Source of the DNA: Mastigamoeba balamuthi
Taxonomy: Eukaryota > Evosea > Mastigamoebida > Mastigamoebidae
DNA length: 64,000 nucleotides
Direction of reading: 5' to 3'
Assembly: GCA_902651635.1 (NCBI GenBank)
Contig: CACRSC010000004.1
Location: 175,306-239,305 of the forward strand
Each line of letters opens with the position of its first letter. Within the stretch, counting starts at the first letter, position 1. This document shows positions 58,140 through 64,000 of this stretch, piece after piece. The notes beneath the pieces are model-generated. The model was not told the origin of the DNA and did not search any database. It worked only from the letters and a program-made list of their open reading frames with translations. The position numbers and the translations under genes are program-made.

Positions 58140-60428
58140 TCATTCCGTGATGAAGATATTTGCAAAGTACTGCGCGCTCAGCTTCTTGACCTCCTCTGCA
58201 CGTGATGGTCGCGTGAGCAGAGCAAGTGAGCAGCCACATGGGGCGGGGGAGGAGGGCAGAGACGACAGAACCGTTGATGTCGCTGAGGTTTGCGCTCTTG
58301 CTGTTGTCGAAGATGATGTAGAACTCCCTCTGCTCGGACCTGCGGCCGACGACCCACTTGTCCGAGTTGGTCCTCACGAGCAGCTCGCACACGCCATCGG
58401 TAGAGCTGCACCCGTGACACAGAGTCAAACGTCTCTCTGCAGACATCCTTCCATTGCGCGTGCCTGAAGTTTCGAGTAAACGGCCCACAATCCAACTCTC
58501 AAACAACGGCAGCAATCAAGCAGAATAACAACTGAATGCCGTGCCAATTGCGATAACACCAGCGAAAAGCACAAATCAACAACATGCAGAGATATATAAA
58601 TATATATATATATATATATAGCAGAGAGCAGAGAGTCCTCGATAGATGGTCTGCCCACTGCCATGCGCCATAACCACGGGGGGGGAGAGAGAAAGGAAAG
58701 TAACAGGACGGAGAAGGCCACAGTTGCATGTGTGCATGCGTGCGTGTGCTGTGGAGAGGGGTGGGCACGCACTCTTCAAAGTCGGCATGCATGCTGTCGA
58801 TGAGGTCCATGGTGGCGGGGCTGACGTCGGTGTTCCGCAGCAGAGACGTCTTGAGCGCTAGGTTCATGTGGTTGTAGTAGACGTAGCGGTACTGCTCGTC
58901 AAACGCGCTCATCCGCTGGTGGTGGTCGTACACGATCGACGCCAGGAACTGCTCCGTGAACTGCGCCTCGACGTGCCTGTCGAGCACCCTGAAGAACTCT
59001 GCGTCCAGCTCCCCCACCCGCCTCGCCGTCACAAACGCGAACGTGAAGTCGAACAGCTGGTACACCACCAGCCCGCACGGCCGCGCCTTGGGCCCGTCGC
59101 TCGACAGGTACACGTCCGCGCTCGCCCGCGGCGACTCCTGCGACGCCGGGTCCTCGGGCCCCGTCAGGAACCGCGCCCTCCTCCGCAGCCTGCCGCGCAG
59201 AGTCGCAAAGAAATCCGACGCCTCGAGCTGCGCCTCGCGCGCTGCCTGCGCCTGCGGGCTCGCGCGGGCCGACAGCGCGTCGCCCGGGGCGCCGAACCCG
59301 AGCGCTGCAGCGAGCAGGCGGTACAGCGCGCGCGTGTCCTGCTGCGGCAGGGCGCTCCAGATGAGGTGGTCCCTGTGCGCGATCATCGTCGCGCGCACGT
59401 CGGGCAGCGCGTGCTCCGCAGCGTTGACAAACTTGTGCACCTGCTCCCGCACCGGTTATCGTGCGGGTCTCTGCCACAGAGAGGGTGCTGCAAGCGCACT
59501 TGGAGGTAGACGTTGCGCTCGAGGCTGAGCCAGTGGACGCCTGCGAGGGCGCTGAGGAGGTCTGCGCTGGCCCAGGGGATGGCGGCGAGGGCCGACGGCA
59601 TGAACACCTCGAGCCTCCTGCGGGACTCCACCGCCTCGGGCTCGCCCCCGATGCGCCCGTTGAGCAGCCGGTACGTCTCGTAGACGTTGGCCAGCAGCGC
59701 TGCAAGGGGGGGGGGGGGACGCACAACGGAAATCAGAACCCGCGGAATATCTAGAGATTCTGAGAGATTCCGGGAATCCTGCCTTTGATGCAGTGGTCCG
59801 ACCACCTCTGCTCGTCCACGCCGGTGGGCACCCCGGCAGGGGCGGCGGGCTGCGACGGGGCTGTGGGCTGGTTCGACGTCTGCGGGCCCGTGGGCGGGGG
59901 CGCCGCGTCCTCGGGGCGCGAGAACAGCGGCGGGTTCTCGAGCACAGCGACGGCCCACACGTCAGGCTCGGGGTTGCTCAAGAAGTAGGCCCTCTTGGCG
60001 GTGTGTATCGACTGCACGGGCTTGGTGGGCGAGAACGGCCTGGAGGCGGGTGGGCCCCGCTGCGCTGTCAGGGACAGGGATTCCAGGGAGTTCAGGGGTC
60101 CGGCACACACTGGGTGAAATGAATCATTCCCTCGCAGAGCCCGATGTGCTTGTGCTTGTTGGCGTCCGACGTGCTGGCGGGGAAGTAGTAGAGAATTTTC
60201 TTCTCCTCGTCGTCCTGTAGCGAAGGGCAGTTGTTGAGACGGTGCGGGCTCAACCGCGAGGGGACGAGGCGACAGAACGCCACCACCTCCACCTCCACGG
60301 CTCACCTCGCGGGTCGACAGGCTCGGGTTGAACACAAAGAACTCACTGAGGGGCGACGCGAGCGCCGGCACGGGGGCGGGCACCGGGCACGCAGGGCCCT
60401 GCTGCGCTGCTGGGGTTCCGTCCGCCAT
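58140..60428 (-). CDS. CCZ1: Vacuolar fusion protein CCZ1 (Rab7 exchange factor subunit)
   Basis: Seven exons: 60428-60306, 60214-60111, 60039-59783, 59699-59500, 59440-58773, 58405-58272 and 58195-58140; 513 residues. CCZ1 with MON1 converts Rab5 to Rab7 membranes. Family blocks: SEFFVFNPSLSTRE, EEKKILYYFP, HIGLCEGMIHFTQ, PFSPTKPVQSIHTAKRAYFL, PEPDVWAVAVLENP, VYETYRLLNGRI, MIAHRDHLIWSALPQQD, YVYYNHMNLALKTSL, SDKWVVGRRSEQREFYIIF and the end EEVKKLSAQYFANIF. These match CCZ1 through its whole length. Six introns agree in phase. Intron 4 (59782-59700) starts with GC (AAAG|GCAGGA); no GT fits. Rab7 itself is encoded at 1.6-2.7 kb. Confidence 0.94.
58591..58620. repeat. TA dinucleotide repeat
   Basis: A run of TATA units of about 28 bases inside CCZ1 intron 5 (58406-58772). 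Confidence 0.85.
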
Positions 60429-60681
60429 CTCGGGCACCAAAACAACAGCCCACACGCAAGATTCCTTGTTTAGATTCTCTCCATTCAGCTCACACCGCCT
60501 CCCCCTCAAGGCAGTCGTGCGACCCCTCCCACCCTCCGCTGGTTCTTTCCAGTCGGAGCGTGACACTACGCAGGCAATTCCTGATACTGGGGCCCAATAA
60601 CAATCTTGGGGCCCCTGCCCAGAGAGATCGGAGATACCACACAGCGAAGAATCGGGCGCGGAGGCTTTTTCGCGCGCGCCG
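60429..60681. promoter_or_regulatory. Short bidirectional promoter between CCZ1 and the FHA/CCCH gene
   Basis: Only about 250 bases separate two divergent start codons, so the two genes probably share regulatory sequence. No TATA box was seen. Confidence 0.4.
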
Positions 60682-63600
60682 ATGTACCGCCGCAAGAACG
60701 TTCTGCAGTCCAGCAGCGACGAAGAAGACGCTGGCGCAGACTACGAGCAGCCGTCCTCGACTTCGGCGACCTCTGGCGACGACAGCGCGCCCGCCGAAGA
60801 CGTCTCCAGCGGCCGCCTGGACGACTCGGACGGCCGCCGCCGCCGCCGGCGCCAACGCGACGCCCGGACGCGCCGCCGCGGGGACCCGGGCGACGACGAC
60901 GGCGCGGTTCCGTCGCCCTACGGCGAGGTCTACGTCATGTCCAGCTGGCACAGGTGCGCCAGCGTCTTCCCGCTGAACAAGTTCGCCTACACGTTCGGCT
61001 CCTCGTGCGTTCACTTTGCCGTCCAAGAGAACCGGGAGAACAGAGAGAAGAGGAGGAGAGATGAGGGGAAAGGGAGAGTTCTCATGGGGGGAGGGGGGAC
61101 TGGGCAGGGAGGAGTGCGACGTGCAGATCAGCAGGGCTGGGGTGGCGCGCCACCACGCGACGCTGTGGTTCGATACGGACACCCGAGAGGTGCGCCTCTC
61201 ACTCCACTCTGCTCCTATTCTCTCTTGCCCTCCTCTCTGCTCTCTGTCTGCTCTGCTCTATCTGCTCTCTATTGCCCTCTCCATTGTTGCCACTGCTTTG
61301 TGGACGGACTGCTGTAGCCAACGCTGCGAAGGTGATGCTGAGGAGCACGTGCAGCGAGAACCCTGTGCTGTTCAATGGCCTGCCCCTGCCGTTTCGATCG
61401 CCCGTGATCGTCCAGGACTCTGACTACTTCGCCATCGGCTACCGCGTCTTTGTTTTCCGCGGTCAGGCAGCCCCTCTTGCACGCCCCCCTTCTCCCGCCC
61501 GTCTCACGCCGGTTTTCGCGGCCTGCAGACGCCAAGTACGCGTCGACGAGGATCGTCCCGAGGCCCTTTGGCAAGTGCGGACACCAAAAACGACGCCTCT
61601 CACGACAAACACTCTGCGAACCGAGCGAGTCGACGGCCTAACGCGCGCCCTGCAGCCTCAACCCCGCAATCGCCGAGGTGGCCGTCCCCAGACCGCCCTC
61701 CAAGCCCCCGGTGCCCGACGCAGCGGCAGTGGGCGCAGCAGCCACAGCCACAGCAGCGGCAGCCCAGAAGAAGAACGCGAGCGCAGCAGCGTCGCCGCCC
61801 AAGGCGGCTGCGGCGGTGGGGGGCAGGGAGATGTGCACGGCGTGCGCCAACTGCAGGAGGCTGATGGAGGACAACGCGCTGCTCAAGAAGAAGATAGCGA
61901 GCTTCCTCTTCAAGGGTACGGGTGCAGCCCTCCCGTGACACCGCTGCCACCATTGCCAACAGCTCACAGTGGGGCCGCAACAACAACAACAACAACAACA
62001 ACAACAAGATGGAGAGCTGCCGCTTGCAGTGGCCAAGCAACCAACACCGGCACCGACACCGGCACCGACACCGACACCAACACTGGCACCGACGCCGCCG
62101 GCCCCGAAGTCGCCGATGCCCACTGAGCCGATCGCTGTGCCGCCGCTGAAGCCTCAGGAACACGCCCCGCTAGAGTCGCCGTCAAAGCCGCAGACCCAGC
62201 AGCAGCCGCAGCAGCAGTCATTGCCACCGCTGCAGAGACAACAGCAACAACAGCAGTCCCCGCGGACACTGCAGGCGCAGCAGCAGTCGCCACGAGCACC
62301 GCAGGCTACCCAGCCCCAACCGCCGCAACCTCTGCCAGCGCAGCAACAGCAGCAACCGCTGCCAGCGCAGCAGCAGCAGCAGCAGCAGTTGCCAGCGCAG
62401 CCACAGCAACCGCAGCCACAGCAGACAGCGTCGCCGGCGCCGCGCCCGATGACGATGCACCCACTCATGACGCCCAAGAAGCACGCGGCGGCCCTGGCGC
62501 TTGCGAGCAAGAAGCAGCAGCAGTCCGCCGCGTCGCTGTGGCTGCGTCCCGCGCAGCACGCAGCGGCGGCCACCAAGGAGGCGCCCACCGCCAGGCTCGA
62601 CGAGGTCGTCGTCAAGAGAGAGGAGCCCCCCACGCCCCCGCCCCCGCCCGTGTGCGCCGTGCTCGAGAGGGCGTGCAGGGAGCCGCCGCCGTGGATCGCA
62701 CAGAAGATGGCCAAGGAGGAGGCGGCGGCGGCAGCGCCCATGGCCGTCGCGGAGCCCGTCGCTGTGCCCCCGCCGCCAGTGCTGCAGCTGCGCCCCGCGG
62801 AGCCCCCGCAGGCGTGCGCTGTCGCAGCGCCTCCTCCTCCTCCCCCTCCGCCGCCGCCGGCGAGGTCTGTGTCCCCGGTACCGCCGCCGCCTCCGCCACC
62901 GCCGCCACCGCCGCCTCCACCACCGCCGCCGCCACCACCGGTGCTGCCTACGGTGAAGCAAGAAGCTGCGGCGCAGAGAATGGCGATGAAGCCGAGGGAG
63001 GGCGGCCACTGGGAGGCGCAGAGGCAGTGGGGGCAGGCGGGGCGCAGGCAGGAGGGCTCGGGGCGCGCGGGGCGCAGGCGAGGGGGCAGCAGGAGGCGCT
63101 CGCGGTCGCGAACGCGAACGCGCAGCAGGACGAGGTCGAGGTCGAGGTCGCGCTCGCGCTCGCGCTCACGCTCCCGCTCGAGGTCCGCGAGCTACGACAC
63201 GTACTCGAGCTACTCGTCGTCGTCGCCATCTTCGCCCTCGCGCTCGAGGTCGCGCTCACGCTCGAGGTCGCCGCGCGCACTGCGGCCGTCGCGCAACGCG
63301 CACACGCGGGAGAGGTCGTCTGGCGCGCACGCGGGCCGCCGAGAACAGTCGCCGCCGTTCAAGAGGCAAAGAGCAGCGCCGCCGCCGCCGTCTCCGCCGC
63401 CGCCGCCCCCGCAGCCGCCGCAGATGCAGATGCCGCAGCAAGAGAGCTTCGTGAGGGTCGTGCTGCCGCCGGGGCAGGTACCCCAGAGGCCGGAGCTGTT
63501 CCCCCCGTTCTGGGCCGACTGCCCGCGATATCTCACCGACGGCCAGTGCCAATGCGTAAGGATCCGCTCTTGTTCGTTCTCTCGAGAGCACAGCTGACAC

Positions 63601-64000
63601 GAACTGCAGGAGACGTGCGCGAACAGGCACTGGCCAGCAGCGCTGCACGCCTGGAGTGCGTCAAAAGGCGAAGCGATCTGCCCAAACTGGTGCCTCTACA
63701 GCTGCCCAAACGCCTTTTGCAAGCGCGTTCACATCGTTGATGCTGTGCGTCTCTCCCAAAGCTCGCCAGCCCGCCAGCCCTCCTTCACTCACGAGTCTAA
63801 CCGGCGGACATGAACGCAGGAGGGCGTGCCACCACAGAGCCCCGCGGAGGCGGAGGTACTTGTCGCGAGGCTCTGCCAGGACCGCAGGGCCACGCTCGCG
63901 CAACAAAGGCCTGCTGTGCTTGCAGCAACGGCAGCAGCAGCAACGATGATGCCCAGCCAACAACCGCCACCGCCGCCGCCGCCACCACCGCCCGTGATGC
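60682..64000 (+). CDS. FHA domain - polyQ - RS - tandem CCCH zinc finger protein (3' end outside window)
   Basis: Exons 60682-61004, 61108-61189, 61332-61461, 61529-61574, 61656-61915, 61970-63555, 63610-63744 and 63820->64000, all phase-consistent. The N-terminus is disordered and charged. An FHA domain (phosphothreonine reader) follows: VYVMSSWHRCASVFPLNKFA, CDVQISRAGVARHHATLWF, ENPVLFNG, DSDYFAIGYRVFVF. Next come a short coiled coil with CTACANCRRLMEDNALLKKK, a Gln run (CAA repeats at 61979-62004), Pro/Gln-rich linkers, poly-Pro runs, an Arg-Ser domain (about 63.1-63.3 kb), and two CCCH fingers: CX8CX4CX3H starting at CPRYLTDGQC (split by the 63556 intron) and CX7CX4CX3H in CPNWCLYSCPNAFCKRVH. 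An RNA-binding, splicing-linked nuclear protein is likely. The window ends inside a Pro-rich stretch. Confidence 0.82.

Overview
The window is nuclear DNA of a gene-dense, GC-rich unicellular eukaryote. Most genes are cut by short introns (about 45-270 nt) and lie on both strands with short spacers. The protein set (EF-1alpha, Rab7, CCZ1, RINT1/TIP20, DHX16/Prp2, HUWE1, RNase H2B, SAM/TKL kinase, RhoGEF) and the genome style suggest a free-living protist. An amoebozoan is my best guess, but this is inference and no marker in the window settles it. All gene models below were built by hand. An intron was accepted where donor, acceptor and codon phase agree and the protein is continuous with its family.

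Layout. 1-11.5 kb: SAM-TKL kinase (-, running off the left edge), Rab7 (+), EF-1alpha (+), FolD-type folate enzyme (-), RINT1/TIP20 (-), two tRNA-like relics, dephospho-CoA kinase (+). 11.7-21.6 kb: one giant HUWE1-type HECT ubiquitin ligase (-). 22-30.4 kb: RhoGAP-DH-PH protein (+), a tRNA-Leu(GAG) gene (-), two tandem SAM-SAM paralogues of which the second carries a U-box (+), a small secreted protein (+), a three-repeat SKICH-like protein (-). 30.4-41.3 kb: an AT-rich island with a decayed PIF/Harbinger-like DNA transposon, a divergent spliced companion gene, subterminal repeats and two inverted copies of a 0.77 kb repeat. The inverted copies flank a single-pass SRCR-like membrane protein gene. 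41.3-64 kb: an unrecognised nuclear-looking protein (+), DHX16/Prp2 helicase (-), a divergent actin-related protein (-), a short-chain dehydrogenase (+), two tandem four-helix membrane proteins with identical exon layout (+), RNase H2 subunit B (+), an unrecognised protein (-), a secreted PI-PLC-like protein with a GPI-anchor-like tail (-), CCZ1 (-), and an FHA / poly-Q / RS / CCCH zinc-finger protein (+) that runs off the right edge.

Links between genes. Rab7 and CCZ1 belong to one late-endosome pathway: CCZ1 with MON1 is the Rab7 exchange factor. RINT1/TIP20 is a tether for Golgi-ER traffic. The HECT and U-box proteins are ubiquitin ligases. The most unusual sequence-level signals are at least four introns whose phase fits a GC-AG boundary, a common GTGCG donor, the pseudo-actin with eroded nucleotide loops, the duplicated four-helix membrane genes, and the AT-rich transposon island with its own intron style.
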